Source: Odiellus spinosus (Eukaryota; Arthropoda; Arachnida; Opiliones; Phalangiidae). Taken from it: DNA of 64,000 bases. The stretch is from contig OY987230.1 of the NCBI GenBank assembly GCA_963920705.1, positions 7,068,001 to 7,132,000 of the forward strand, given 5' to 3'. The position numbers and the translations under genes are program-made. Shown in pieces: positions 40,833 to 53,571 of the stretch (position 1 is its first letter; each line of letters starts with the position of its first letter). The notes under the pieces are model-generated. The model was given only the letters and a program-made list of their open reading frames with translations, had not been told where the DNA came from and did not search any database.

Positions 40833-41300
40833 TTCACACAAGGCCTTGGAATCGATTTAAACCGTTTGAAAAAGTTTCGTTAAGCTACGTTCACACTTCA
40901 GACTTTGAAACCGTTTTGAACCGTTTTGTAAAGGTCAAATGATAAAATTTTAAGGTCACCCTTGTAGATCTTTGATCGAGAAACAAAATTAAAATCTTAA
41001 AAAGTCGATTTGAACATTCGAAACGGTTTGAAAACGGTTCCAAAGTGTCAAGTGTGAACATAGCTTTAGAGTCGTGTGAATGGGAAACCGTCTTTTCTCG
41101 AATTGATTTGATTTCTCAAAACTGCTTCGGGAACCAGTTTCATACCGATTCGGTTTCAACAACCGATGGATGAAGGTACGATAAATCGATTAATAAAGAT
41201 AATACGTGAACACGTGACTCAACACACTGGCGATTTGAGTATCGGTTGGATTTTACCGATTCAAACCGATTAAGAAATGCTAGTGTGACCGTAGCTATTT
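40833..41300. mobile_element. CGTTCACAC-ended element with a nested member of the same type
   Basis: Outer tips GCGTTCACACAAGGCC and GCTAGTGTGACCGTAGC, with internal TTGGAATCGATTTAAACCG as in the uninterrupted copy at 53688-53945. Inside, 40893-41067 has its own tips AGCTACGTTCACACTT and AAGTGTGAACATAGCT. Confidence 0.65.
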
Positions 41301-41640
41301 AAATATACATTGGCAGAATGTTTTTGTTTGGCGTTTCATCATCCCTTTAAGAGCGAAAAAGATATTTTGATGGGAACGTCTATAACGTACGAGAGGCGAA
41401 CTTTTTTCTGGAAGGATTTTTATTGGATCTCTCTCGCTCCAGTTCGTTCGCCGTTTAATCCTATAGAGTCAATAAAAGAAGTCAAATCTCCCGGCGGGCG
41501 GAATATAGCCATCGGGATCAAAAATAAAATAAGTTCGCGTGCCCTTATTAAAATCGTCCGAGGAGAACCCCTTAATACTTTTTAAGGCTAAATGGAGACA
41601 GTGGTTCATTCCAAACTTTAACTCCGAGCCCTCGAGTTTA
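41301..41640. other. No supported gene
   Basis: An open frame at 41310-41585 begins at a TTG and lacks recognisable motifs. Confidence 0.3.
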
Positions 41641-41799
41641 ACTCAAACTCGAGAGTTTTCCGTGTATTTCCTGGTCATATCTTTAATTTCAATGACCTTA
41701 CTTTTCACTTCAAGCCTAATTTCACGTTTTTCCACCTTCTGGCCTCATTTCAATAGTTTCCTGATCTACTGGCCCAATTTCAACATTTGCTTTATCTTC

Positions 41800-42385
41800 T
41801 AGTTAAAAAATTCCCTAATTCTGGCCTAATTTCAACACTTTACGATCTTCTGGCCTGATTTAAACATTTATCTGATCATCTGACCTCATTAAAACATTTC
41901 ACTGATCATCTGGTTCATTTAAACATTTCTCTGATCATCTGGCTTCATTCAAACATTTCTCTGAATATATGACCTCATTTAAACATTTCTCTGATCATCG
42001 GATCTCATTTAAACATTTCTCTGAATATCTGACCTCATTGAAACATTTATCTGATCATCTGACCTTATTTAAACATTTCTCTGATCATCTGGTTCATTTA
42101 AACATTTCTCTGATCATCTGGCTTCATTTAAACATTTCTCTGATCATCTGGCTTCATTTAAACATTTCTCTGAATCTTCTCTGAATATATGACCTCATTT
42201 AAACATTTCTCTGATCATCGGATCTCATTTAAACATTTCTCTGAATATCTGACCTCATTGAAACATTTCTCTGATCATCTGGCTTCATTTAAACATTTCT
42301 CTGATCATCTGGCTTCATTTAAACATTTCTCTGATCATCGGACTTCATTTAAACATTTCTCTGATCATCTGAACTCATTTACATT
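41800..42385. repeat. 30-bp minisatellite with a 220-bp higher-order unit
   Basis: Unit ATTTAAACATTTCTCTGATC plus ATCTGGCTTC, about nineteen copies, most diverged at the left. The block starting CTGAATATATGACCTC occurs at 41961 and again at 42181, so a multi-unit segment was duplicated. Open frames over it (Phe-Lys-His rich) follow from the repeat. Confidence 0.85.
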
Positions 42386-42399
42386 GGCTTGACTTTCTG

Positions 42400-44095
42400 G
42401 CCTCATTACATAATTTTCCAACAGTTCAATCTATTTTCTAGTGATTTCTTGTTTTAACCATGATTTTTCCACGTAACTAAGCAATATCACAGCACTATAT
42501 AGCTACAGTTAAAGTCTGTTAGGTTTCTTAATTATCCCTTGTAGGTTTTAAACTTAAAATAAAAAGTTTACATATTAAACTTAATTTTCGATTTTATTTT
42601 ATTTTCTGGCATCGTAATTTGGCTGGTTTCGAGGCGTTGAACAGTAATTTTCTTCTCTATCGTGTATATGTCGCGGCTACATTGCCAGGGTTCTCCGCGA
42701 ACGATTTTTGTAAAATCGAAATGAAAGCGCGCTTGTCAGGCTGAAATTCCAAACTAAAGTATTACGCACGATCACACCCAAGCTAAAAAGCAATCTCCGA
42801 ACGAGAACGTGCAACTCGTAACTACACACATTTAAAGAGATCTAAGTTTTACAGGCGAGCAACTGATACTGTTAATGTTTCTGAAAAAAAAAAAAAAACG
42901 ACCAAATTTGTTTCATTTTACAGTGCTTATTCCTACTTCGGTTCAGTCACAATATTCAAGTTTAATTATATTTAACTCAGTTGTACACGTAACCTACTCA
43001 CTAAACAGTATAGTCAATTTTTGTAAGGTGTGAATAGTCGATATCATCATTGTCAACACGGGTTTTCGAAATAAATAATTCGGGTAATGAATATGTCGAG
43101 TAATTTCTCGTCTTAGGCCTAAGCCGTCGTTTAATCCCATCGCTATAAATTTTAATTTGTTTGAGTCCAACGTTTATTCAATTGAATTATCTTGTATAGC
43201 TTAAACTCTCTGCGGATCAAAGAAACCAACTTATACAAATATTAATAGATAATATATATCTTTTAAAAAGGCGTATACGCGACCTTTCAGCAGACGATTA
43301 TAGGATTTGGCCTTGACAAACCGAAAGACCTCAACCTAGACCGCGCATGACATGATCCAAACGAACGAATCAGCCTAATCTCGTTCGCTTCTGATCCATC
43401 TTATAGGATAATTGCTCTAAGATTAATTTTCTTCTAACTTGAGCGCGAGACTTTTGAAAAATAAATTTGCTTGGCAAGCGCTCAATGTTAATTTTATCCC
43501 TCCATTGAAACTAATATATTTTTTATCTAAACCGCACCTTGTATAGCCAAGAACCAACATCAAATTATTTGACATTATCACTGGCTAACTACACTCGGGA
43601 GATGATGGTGAAATAAAGCTAAAAGATGTGTCAATGTTTGTAGGAAATTAAAGTCCAGCTAGGAAACTTCTATAGATTCCGGAGAAAAAGAGAAAATTGG
43701 CGGGACCAGGAAAGGAAATTTGGGACGAAAAGAAAAGTTGCGTGTTCGTTGATTGCAAACGACACCGATGGGAAAAGAGAATTGTCCAGAAGTAGAAAAC
43801 TAATCCGCTATCGGGTCGTCGAGAAAAATAAGGGGCCGGGCCATAAGGACCACTTCCAAATATAATTAGAGGAGCGAGTTTGCTCCATTCCACCTTCATC
43901 AGAAAACTCCCATGTAAGTTCCTTCCCGATTGGGAAAAGACAGTGTCAGATACAAAGTACGCAAACAATCAAAAATATATACTAGCAGAAGTAGATAAAG
44001 GGTGAAGGGTGCCAATGCGTATCTCCCTGATGATTTACAGTTGCGGAGCGATAGTCTAACCCATACGTTTCCGCTATTAGCTTTCCAATTGTAAG
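42400..44095. other. No gene recognised
   Basis: No exon could be supported. The minus-strand frame 43648-43968 has a plausible length (106 codons) but no motif, splice support or family resemblance. Confidence 0.3.
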
Positions 44096-44099
44096 CAGG

Positions 44100-44360
44100 G
44101 TTGCCTCATAAATTGACATTTCAATTTCCCTGACTTTTCCTGGTTTTTCCCTGACTTTTCCTGGTTTTTCCCTGACTTTTCCTGGTTTTCCCTGAACATC
44201 TATGGCCATTTTCTCTGACCAAATGACTATAATATATTTCCATTTTTCAGACAGGGATACCAAATTTCACGATAAAATTTCCTGACGTTTCGCTAACCTT
44301 TTGGACCCCAATTATTAAATTTCCTGGCTTTCCCTGACCTTTGGGCCCCAGGTAAGCCTG
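44100..44360. repeat. TTCCCTGACTTTTCC-rich dispersed repeat
   Basis: Three tandem TCCCTGACTTTTCCTGGTTT modules, then AAATTTCCTGGCTTTCCCTG and TTTGGGCCCCAGG. Confidence 0.75.
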
Positions 44361-45565
44361 AAGAAAGGAATGACTAGTTTCTTAAATTTGGTGGCGTTAC
44401 GAATAAACGTTTTTTTAACCAGGGTGCCACAAAATTCTGACTTTTACCGGTTTAACCTGACGATCTTACTTCCATGACTAAATTACTTTTTCTGGCGCGA
44501 CATCATCTGATACGAACTATTTTCCATGGAAACCAAGATTCCCTGAACTAGCTATTGTAGAGCGCATTCTGGCTTCTCGGGGTCTATTTAGTAAAAGTAC
44601 TTAGTCCAGATCAGGTCCTACCTTTCGAATCTAAATTATCGTTAATTACGTTCCAGAAATAAACTACTTCATATATTAAAAAAAAAAAAAAAAAAAATGT
44701 ATAAAATTTTGAATAAGGCGATTTAATAGTATGATAAAGCAAAAAATATAATCCAATAAAATGGTGACAGCCACACTTTAAGATCAGTTTTCATAGAAAG
44801 ACAGATGGCATAGAAATTTTCAAGGGAAAAATACGCGCTCAGTGAAAAACAAGCTTTATCGAAATTTCCTATATAAGTGGTACACTTCTCCTCCTATTAT
44901 CTTCTTCTGATACTAGTCTGATTGCGTAAGATATATACGATCTAGTAATTGAAGAAAGACGTCACTGTATTGGGGGAATTTAGATTCGAAGCCTCGAAGG
45001 AGAGAGATACATGTAGATTACGAAATGTTTCGCTTTCGAAAATGTCTGAGTAGTATAATACAATTATTCTAACCCCGAAAGAAAAAAAATACCTTTTAAA
45101 TTAATTAAGTTAGGATTCGGCGATCACCTTTGAAATTAGGAGCGTGAAAAGTAAACCGGTAAATCTATAGTGACTCTGATTCGGTCTTTGCAGCGCTCTA
45201 GTGGTACCGCGTTAATTATTTTAATTAAATAAAAATACAAGTAACCTTAGATTAATCTCATTCAAGCCTACACCTATCAGTGAAGGGCGGAAGTAGACGA
45301 CAGACTGGACAACCCTCTGCTCAACCTGATTAGTGTACCCAGTTCGTCCGCATTTTGGGCGAAAATAATGGGAAATTATTGGCTTCAGTGCCTTCACTCG
45401 GGATATCCAGAACAAGCGTTGGTGTTGACACATTTTACATTTGTTGCCAAGTGCTTCCCTTTTTCACGAAATGCAATAATTTGATTTTGGTGTCGATCAG
45501 CGTGATTTCATTTTTCCTCCACCCAGTTCAAGGATAAAGTTTTGGACAATGTAGTCTACACCTAG
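44361..45565. other. No gene recognised
   Basis: Contains an A run of about 20 nt at 44680 and an inverted GTGACAGCCACACTTTA phrase shared with the GTGAGGCTGTCAC repeats. Confidence 0.3.
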
Positions 45566-45566
45566 A

Positions 45567-45985
45567 GAGCTCGGAATCGGATAATGAATAACTTCGGATA
45601 TCCATTGATAACTAGCCTTTTTTCAGATATTTCAATCTCGGATAAATTGGTTGTCAATATAAAACCGCAAATTATATAAACAGACGCGTATTAAATGGAT
45701 AAGATTTATCCGGAAATAAAATTTTAAACTCGATTAATAAACAAATTACGCGTTTATTCAAACGAATAAAGCCAAGATAAAAATACGACGTATCTCGAAA
45801 TCCGTGTAGAATGAAACCTAATAATTATATTTTAATCTAAATTGAAAAGAACCGACTAAATGACTATATTCTAAATTCAAGATCTCAATTTGGGTTCAAA
45901 TCTATGAGGAAACTCGAGTTTCAAATTTTATTATCGGCGAATGAATAACTCGTATAACGTATCAATATCATGTTTCAAAAAATAG
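45567..45985. mobile_element. AGCTCGGAAT-family element
   Basis: Starts GAGCTCGGAATCGGATAATG; includes ACAGACGCGTATTAAATGGA, TATCTCGAAATCCGTGTAGA and ATCGGCGAATGAATAACTCG. The right end is lost. Confidence 0.75.
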
Positions 45986-47900
45986 TTCATAGGGTTTTAA
46001 TTGTCCCATGGGTATAATAAGTGTTGAAGTGTTGACCAAAAGCTTTTACCAAACTATTTTTATCCTATAGCTGAGATGGTTTTCGCAACACTGATAATTT
46101 TCCCTAAACACTTCCGAGTTGGGTTGAGTAGTGTAACAATTGGGCCTGTAACAATGGCCAATATGTTAAAAAGTGTGGTTCTACACTGATAGAGGTGGAC
46201 ATGTCCCTCGGTGGAACGTGAAAATTGTATAATGGAAGGCAAGGGTTAAAATCTAATTTATACATCCTCGTTAGAAGAATTGTTTCTAGCCCATTGATAT
46301 CTATGCATGTGCCAACCCGATACTATAGGCTTTAAAGAGCGCGCCACGACAAGGGTTTTTAAGTCATATTAGTAGTATCTCATCGTCGAAATCTATCAGG
46401 CACATCTATAGAGGTTTCCTAGTGACGTCACTAGTATATTACTTCGTCACCGAAAATAAAAAATCTAAAAGTTTTACTTGGAATGGATAATTTTCATAAC
46501 ATAATGAAATTGATATTGGAAAAGTGAAAGCAATAGCTTGAAAAACGTTGATTAGAAACGGGGCTTATAGCAAACAAGTAAACCGACTTGTTTTGGATCT
46601 TATCAGATTGATTTAGCGCTAAAAACTCGCGAATTCAATCTTTAGAAATTGAAAATATTCGTGAGGGTGTTTTTACATACACGTGACGTCGGTTTTACTT
46701 TTCATTGTGTTCCCATAGAATAAAGAAAGAAAATTTCTAGCCCAATGAAGAAAAATGGCTCAAATTGGGAAATTTCCAACAGCATTCGATCAAAAACCCG
46801 AATTACATTTTAAACTTTGTTTCAGTTTTGTTGAATTATGGTAATTTCATTCGCTCTATTTGGTCGAATTATGCTAAAATTTACCAAATCGGATCAGTTT
46901 TCTTCAAATTAGATTTTTTCCTCATATAGGGAAAGCAGATTTCTTTCGTTCTGAAGATTACAAGATCCGAAATGTGTAAGTTTTCATGTCTGCTACTGCC
47001 TTTGACATCACATTTCGCGTTTAATCTGTATACTCGGTCTTCATATACTCTTGCCAACACATATGTGTGAATAAATTTCACTTATATATAGGGAACACTG
47101 CGGGTATTATTAAGAAAGCAACAACTTTACATAGTTAACAAAATATGGCTACCCAAACATCTCTTAAACCCATATTGACACCGTCAATACAATTATACAT
47201 TGATCATGCAACAATTACTCGCAATTTTCCAACATACTACCATCGACAACACGACGGTTACATCCGTAACTAATAAAATTGCCAAATTTCCACATTCGGA
47301 GATATAAAACAAAAAAACCAACTACACCATAATATAAACATATCATTGAAAACAATTGGAACACGATTCAAATTCGATCCATTATTTTAAATATACATCA
47401 CCTAAAACAAAAAGTTCTTTTTTCTCGAAACTTCGTCAAGTTAAAATTCGTTCCATTTTCGTTAACAAAAAGGTGATGCTAAAACCAATATAGGAAGGTT
47501 TCAATTGTCGAAAAAAAAACCCAACATTGACAATATTTTAATTCTGAACAGAATTGAATGATAAAACTCGTCGTCGCGTTTGATTTAAGTCAAATTTGAT
47601 CAAAGTGGACGATAATTACGCGTCTAATAGGTTAGAAATTTCGTTAAATATGTTAAACCGGTGTCGAAATTAAATTTACGAACTTATTTCGCGTCCTAAT
47701 CATATACCGTATACGTCAAATTTGATGAAGTTCGACATTGTTATAATAGCATTTAATTCGTCTTAGAATTAAAATTATCTTCGGGCATTTTAAAATTGAG
47801 GTAGTCAATATTGTATAATAAATACGTTACCACAAACCTCCTAACTATAAAGAGACGTAAGGAAAACTTTGTACCCACGCGTCGCCCGTTTCAACGACGT
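45986..47900. other. No gene recognised
   Basis: A dispersed repeat beginning CGTGACGTCGGTTTTACTTT at 46682 resembles 31828. The rest is AT-rich. Confidence 0.3.
46419..46434. promoter_or_regulatory. Perfect 16-bp palindrome with a CRE-type core
   Basis: CTAGTGACGTCACTAG contains TGACGTCA, the full cAMP-response-element core bound by bZIP factors. It is isolated from any recognised gene, so function is unproven. Confidence 0.3.
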
Positions 47901-48490
47901 AAAACTATCCTTTCTCATCAGAAAGACCGCGCGTCACACAAATAAGAAAGAGAGAGAGACGGAGAATGCTCTGGAAAAGCTTGAGAAAAGGGGAGAAGGG
48001 GTTCTCTAGCGTGTCTTACGGCTAAAATGAAATCTTAGCCTCGATACGATCATACGATATAGTCGATCTTAAAATCCAGAGAACTAGATGCTCGCGGGCG
48101 TCTCGGCCACGGTACGGTATAGAGGAAGAAGGAGCGGAACAAAACCACGATGAATTCTCTACTAACTTGGTACTAAGAGAGTCACGCGGTCGGCGAACTA
48201 AAAGAGAAAGGATGGAGGGGGTAGTGGAAAATAATCTAGACAAACTCTCGCCACCGCGAGGACAGAAAACACACCGAACTGTCCAATCAGAGCGGTAAGG
48301 AGAAAAAGAACGAGCTTGTTTCGAAGGCGTCCGAAGCGGTGCTGCTCACGGACTTGACAGATGACGAGGGCGTTGGGTGATGGGTGGAAGAGGAGAATGA
48401 TGCTGATGGCGAACGAAAAAGGAAAAGAACGGGAGGGCCTCTAGTTTCGCGATGTACGCGCTGGGAGAAGGACACTTTTACTATGATGAT
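47900..48490. promoter_or_regulatory. GC-richer block, possible promoter or untranslated exon
   Basis: Higher GC and CpG content than the surroundings, purine-rich on the plus strand (GAGAGAGAGACGGAGAATGC). The minus-strand frames at 48022-48243 and 48287-48475 are Ser/Phe-rich by composition. If transcribed leftwards it might be the start of a gene, but no link to the exon at 38944-39500 can be shown. Confidence 0.25.
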
Positions 48491-49000
48491 GATACAGGGT
48501 TTTACTGTCAGAAATTTATAGTAAACAAGAAATCAGCTCAGGAGAGTATTATTTTGCCACGCCTATTTATTGTATACAAAGCCCCCCCCCCCTTGAGATT
48601 GTAGACTGACTGTATACCTGTCAGGGTGAAGGTGAGGAGAGGCTGGTTCCCTCGTCATTACAATTCAATTTCTGCACATCAGTACGTGTATCGTTATATA
48701 AGGAAGTATTCCTCACTGGTCGGTTCTATTTAAGAGTGGCTCTTGCACGATTAAGATTCTGGTTTTAATTTAAATATGGTGGACGATTGACTGTGGGGTT
48801 AGAAGGTTACGCAATGGCTATGGAATTGAAAACTTAATAATAGTATAATACTTATTGACCTCCTGAATGGTTTTTCCATTGGAGTGTCAGGATGACCATT
48901 ATTACTATATTTTACAATAAATTCTTTATTTTTCAAAGTATTCACTCAGTTGGTGTGAGCCAAAATAGTTTAGCCAATTCGTTAGAGTATCTTTCATACA
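48491..49000. other. No gene recognised
   Basis: Includes a C run of about 11 at 48583 and no supported exon. Confidence 0.3.
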
Positions 49001-49002
49001 TG

Positions 49003-49461
49003 TAGAGATCGGAATCGGATAATGAATAACTTAGAATATATTTATCCATTGATAACTAGGCTTTTCTCAGATATTTTAATCTCGGATAAATTGTTCGAGT
49101 TAATATAAAACCACAAATTATATAAACATATGTGAATCAAATTGATACGGATTCTCCGGAGATAAATAATATATAGTATAATAATTATATTTTAATTTAA
49201 ATTGAAAAGAAGCGACTAAAAATGACTACATCTCAATTTGGGTTAAATCCGCGAAGAAACTCGAGTTTCAAATTGTTCTCATCGTCGAATGATTAACTCG
49301 TATAACGTATCAATTTCCTATAACAATGAGGACGAATCAAAAGTTTGCCTTACATTCGGATAACTCGATTAAGAAATGGATATTTTTCGCGAACGGATAA
49401 ATCTGATTTACATTCAGGATGGTCAGTTTCAATTAACAAAAGTTATACGAATTCCGAGTTT
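49003..49461. mobile_element. AGCTCGGAAT-family element, nearly complete
   Basis: AGATCGGAATCGGATAATGA at the left, AAATTGTTCTCATCGTCGAA inside and AGTTATACGAATTCCGAG at the right. The open frame overlapping its right end is a by-product. Confidence 0.7.
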
Positions 49462-50820
49462 ACTAAGGTGGTGGCGACTTTAGAAAATCTATCTCCTCAA
49501 ACGAATAGGCGTGTGAATTGTAATAGTCATATCGCGAAGCCGTGGGATCTAGGCGAGGCTGGGATTTTTACGCTTTCCTGTTTGCAAATGAGAGAAAAAT
49601 AATGTATGCCTTCTATGGGACGCCTGTAGAATAGTTTCAACATTTGTTACTTCCTTCTATATCTTCCCAGCTTAGCGGAATTTTGGTATGCCATACAGCT
49701 ACACTATTTACCATGAAAATTAATTTTCACTCTTGTTTTTTTATAGCCAACAGAAACGTGTCATATTTTGTCATTGGTCCAGCAAGATTTGCGTCTGTAA
49801 GCCGATGATGTGGAGTAATAAATTGTTCAACACTTCTGTAGCTATGACGTGTACAGCTCATGGATAGCTTTTCCTCAACATCAATCAAACTTTATAAATA
49901 CATCATTGGCTTTCATGAATTGGCGTTGCTGACGAAATGAGTTTGCTTTGCGTTAGAAAATAATAAACCCACTTCTCCTCGCGCACTCACTGAAGCCGGA
50001 CAAACACTCCATTAATTTTTAAATATATATATGATATCTTGTTTCTATTTCTGCTCAAGTTTTGAGTAGAAAATGGCAGCTTTTTTAGGATTTAGACGCG
50101 TGACGATGTCACGCTTTAATTACTTATCCGGTATCCGTTATCAACTTTTGCTAGAATATTTTAAGATTTGGAAATGTTCACCCTGAGTCTGTCTCGATTC
50201 TGGAGTGTATTGTTAATTTATTAGAACTTCAGATACTATTTTTATTATATTTTTATGTGTAATTTAATTTGGAGAGTATTAAGATATCTCACGGTATATT
50301 CAAAAGAAGGTCTCTTTCGAAATTCCGCAGACAATTTAATTAATGGAATATCCATATACATATATAAATACATATATAGGTATTTTTAATCAATCTAATT
50401 AGTTTAAGGGTGCGTAGATGATCGAAAGAGCGAGTGACAGCTCCCTCGGCTCTCACTCACAGTGCTAGTTTTATATTATACTTTTTTTCATCATCTGTAT
50501 TCTATAGTTGATATTAAAGGGATAGTCGTGTGAGATTTCAAAAATTTATATTTACACTACTTTTGTTAAATTTCTCTGTGTATATTTTTACACTAAAGGC
50601 GTCTTTCAAAGCAAGCATAATATTAAATATTTTAGATTTTTGCTATAAATGCAAATTTTACGCTTTACAACAGTTTAGTAAGAGTTTTTCGTGTAATAAT
50701 TTCTAATATCATGTAAATTTATCCGATCTTTTGCCAAATAAGTTTGATTTTCATTAATATCTGCCCCCTTTTCATGTGTATCCATGGATATGAGTCAAGA
50801 AAAGTAACGATTATCCCATT
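49462..50820. other. No gene recognised
   Basis: AT-rich sequence with TATA/TACA microsatellite-like runs near 50350-50385. Confidence 0.3.
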
Positions 50821-50822
50821 CA

Positions 50823-51360
50823 AGTGAGGCTGTCGCTATGCCTACATCTTTCCCAAATCAGGGTTCGTACAACATTTTGGAAGTTAATTTCCCTGACCTT
50901 TCCAGGTTTTCCCTGACCATTTCCAAATAATTTCCCTGCTCAATTTTAATATATATATATATTTTTTTTTTCATGAATATATTCTTACGAGCGAGCTGTT
51001 GGCAATTCCCACATAGTTTATCAATCAGAGTCAGCTGATAGTTTACTCAGAATATGAGAAACAATTTGAATCTGTAGGCAAATATTTTCAGTGTATAATA
51101 ATTACCTTACAACTGATTGGTAAACCAACCATAAATAGTTCCTTGACACATACCAAAATATTTATTTTCTCTGAAAATTTGGGCTATTTTCAAATTCCTT
51201 GACTTTTCCCTGACCTATTAGAGCAATTTTCAAATTCCCTGATTTTTCCCTGACCTTTGGAGCTACTTTCCAAATTCCCTGACTTTTCCCTGACTTTTTG
51301 GGCCAATTTCCAATTCCCTGACTTTTCCAGGTTTTCCAGGTCGTGTACGAACCCTGCAAA
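50823..51360. repeat. TTCCCTGACTTTTCC-rich dispersed repeat
   Basis: GTGAGGCTGTCGCT start, GGGTTCGTACAACATTTTGG, TTCCCTGACCTTTCCAGGTT, then AAATTCCCTGATTTTTCCCT modules and CAGGTCGTGTACGAACCC end. Same order of modules as at 17548, 55008 and 56530. Confidence 0.8.
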
Positions 51361-52265
51361 TGGTTCAAACACTTTTACAGGAATTGACCTATTTTAGGTG
51401 TTTTTAGACCAAAATCAAGGAACTTTACTGGGCTATGGACGTTGCGTGTAAGTTACAAAATCATATTACGTAATATAAAACTAAAAATCTGGTGATTTCA
51501 GTTGGAGGAAAAGAGTCTGCTCCAGGAATGAAGTTCAAGATTCTGCCTAACTTTATCACTCTATGGAATGTTAAGTCTAGTATTGTTTGGAGACAACTTT
51601 ATATTATATTCTTCCTCTAAGTGTGTCCCTCGAGCAATGAAAAGGGTTTTAGTCCCATTAAAATAAAGATTTAAGTGTTAACACGTCTTTGCACTCAGCC
51701 TTTATGTTAGTCATAAGCGAAGCGATCGGTTAAAAACAGCATCACTCCCATCAAAATCAAAAAATGGGAGAAAATGGGAACGTTGTCGGCTTTCTCCATA
51801 CTTTAATCTTCCTCTAGAGTCCGAATCAATGCCAGCACTCGGTAGATACAAAGCTATGATTTGATTTCTTAAAGGAAATTATAAGAACCTAGTTTAGTAC
51901 CTTAGATAAACGCGTGAAGATTTCTCAAACTGATTTGGATTGGAGTCGTATCTCCCTCATTCCCACTCTACCGAATTTCCCGCCAACCCGAGGGAGATTA
52001 TGGCGGGAAAGAGGGATTATGTAGGATGGAAATGAGCTACAACGATTCCCTTTCTGCATTTTTATAAGCGCCAGCGATCGAGCCAACGACGGAAGCCGAG
52101 CGATTGAATACCGCTGGCACCAACGAGACTAATCTCGTCTTTCGGCCAATGAATCTGAATTAGGCATTTTCCGTTAGGCTTCGTTTAACATTATACACAC
52201 ATACACTTTTGTTACAGAGAAGTTCGCAAAATAGCCGCGTTGACGCGAAAAGAGATTCAAACCAT
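51361..52265. other. No gene recognised
   Basis: AAGGAACTTTACTGGGCTAT at 51417 repeats a phrase of the 20690 and 26350 segments. A CCAGCG...CGCTGG inverted pair lies at 52071-52115. Confidence 0.3.
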
Positions 52266-52267
52266 CG

Positions 52268-52455
52268 TCTAAAGCTAAGATCACACTAGCAACTTTGAAA
52301 TCGAACTTTTCAAAACCGATTTGAATATTCAAATTCGACTTTTCAAGCAAATAGTAACTATTCAAGACAAACGATCGCGATAGTGGATATTTCATTTTGA
52401 CCTTTCCAAAAAGTTTAAAAATGGTTTTAAAGTCTCTAGTGTGAACGCGGCTAAA
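52268..52455. mobile_element. CGTTCACAC-ended MITE, about 190 bp
   Basis: AGCTAAGATCACACTAGCAA at the left is mirrored by CTCTAGTGTGAACGCGGCTA at the right; AAATCGAAC and TTTTAAAGTC arms inside. Confidence 0.7.
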
Positions 52456-52470
52456 TTTTCAAGTCAACTG

Positions 52471-52890
52471 TAAAAGGGAGAATGGAATCTAACAAGTGAT
52501 TTTTAATCGATTAATTATCGTTTTAATAGGCCTATTTCAACAGTAAAAAATTTACAAACAAATATTAAACAAGGAATAAATTTTAAACTTATTCGGAAAA
52601 TAGGCTTAGTGAAGATTCATGGAGATGCTGATTTTATTCGCATTGATGGGTCAGCGACCAATGAGCAAAGGCCCGTTGTAAAGGCGAGATCACCACGAGG
52701 ATTGGTCGCTGGACCCATTAATGCGAAGAATCTCCATGAATTCAGGTAAGCCTCTTTTCTGGATAAGCTTTAAAATGATTTCTAGTTTAATACTTGTTTG
52801 TAAAAAATTTTAATTGTGGATTAGGCCTATTTAAAAGATAAGGAATCGTTAAAAAAAACCACTTGTTATTAGGTCGCCTTCTTCCTTTAA
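52471..52890. mobile_element. TTAA fold-back family (long type)
   Basis: AAAGGGAGAATGGAATCTAA, GGTCAGCGACCAATGAGCAA and its inverse, GGATTAGGCCTATTTAAAAG, and a CTTCTTCCTTTAA end. The left tip has lost the clear TTAA. Confidence 0.75.
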
Positions 52891-52955
52891 AGGGTTATTG
52901 AATCCTTAATATGTTTAATGTTTAATATTTAAATTATTTTACTAGCATATATTAC

Positions 52956-53236
52956 CAAGAAGGATCAGATAAGGAGAGGAAAAGTGGGAACGGCGCGGCT
53001 CCTACTGCGTCGGCCTAAACTCCCACTCTGGGAGGACGGGGGTAGAGATGCTTCGTGGTAAATTGTTGTCACGTGGGTAAAACGAATCCTTTATGAGACG
53101 CGCTAGCTAGCGACCACGTGACAACAGTTTACCTCGAGAATTTCCTATCCCCCCTTTCCACCCGAGTGGGAGGTTGGCTCTTCTCTCTCTAACTCAACGC
53201 AGCCCCACTTTTCCTCTCCTTATCTGATCCTTCTTG
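52956..53236. mobile_element. CAAGRAGGATCAGA-ended element with 7-bp target duplication, copy 2
   Basis: Tips CAAGAAGGATCAGATAAGGA and TCCTTATCTGATCCTTCTTG; ATATTAC flanks both sides perfectly. Interior inverted in orientation relative to the copy at 24100. Confidence 0.9.
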
Positions 53237-53392
53237 ATATTACTAACACGTCAAGCCTTCCTGATTCAAAATTGAACCTAGTCAAATCGTCCGTTTTCGT
53301 AGCAATTTCTTTAAAACGTTTTTCGAGTTGGATTCAGCTGTTTTCTAATGATCGCACGATCAGGTAGCGCGTGCCTATACGGCCGTTTTAAA

Positions 53393-53571
53393 TAGAGATC
53401 GGGGTTTGGACAAGAAATTTCTGATTATTTTATCCTTATTCGTAACTTAAAATTTTTCGAGGAAAGTCTATGATAAATCCAATGTAATCGCGAATATTTT
53501 TCCGATTATTTTTTTATGATTAACTGATTAACTGATAGTTGTGGATTATTTTGTCCAAACCCCGATCTCTA
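53393..53571. mobile_element. hAT-type MITE, complete, with perfect 8-bp duplication
   Basis: TAGAGATCGGGG to CCCCGATCTCTA; GTTTTAAA on both sides. Confidence 0.9.

Noticed and set aside
41969..42392. Two open frames rich in FKHFSDH over the 30-bp array.
   Set aside because: They are translations of the tandem unit, broken between blocks, with no non-repeat coding sequence.
43648..43968. A 106-codon minus-strand frame considered as an exon.
   Set aside because: No acceptor/donor pair in phase, no recognisable motif, and composition like its surroundings.
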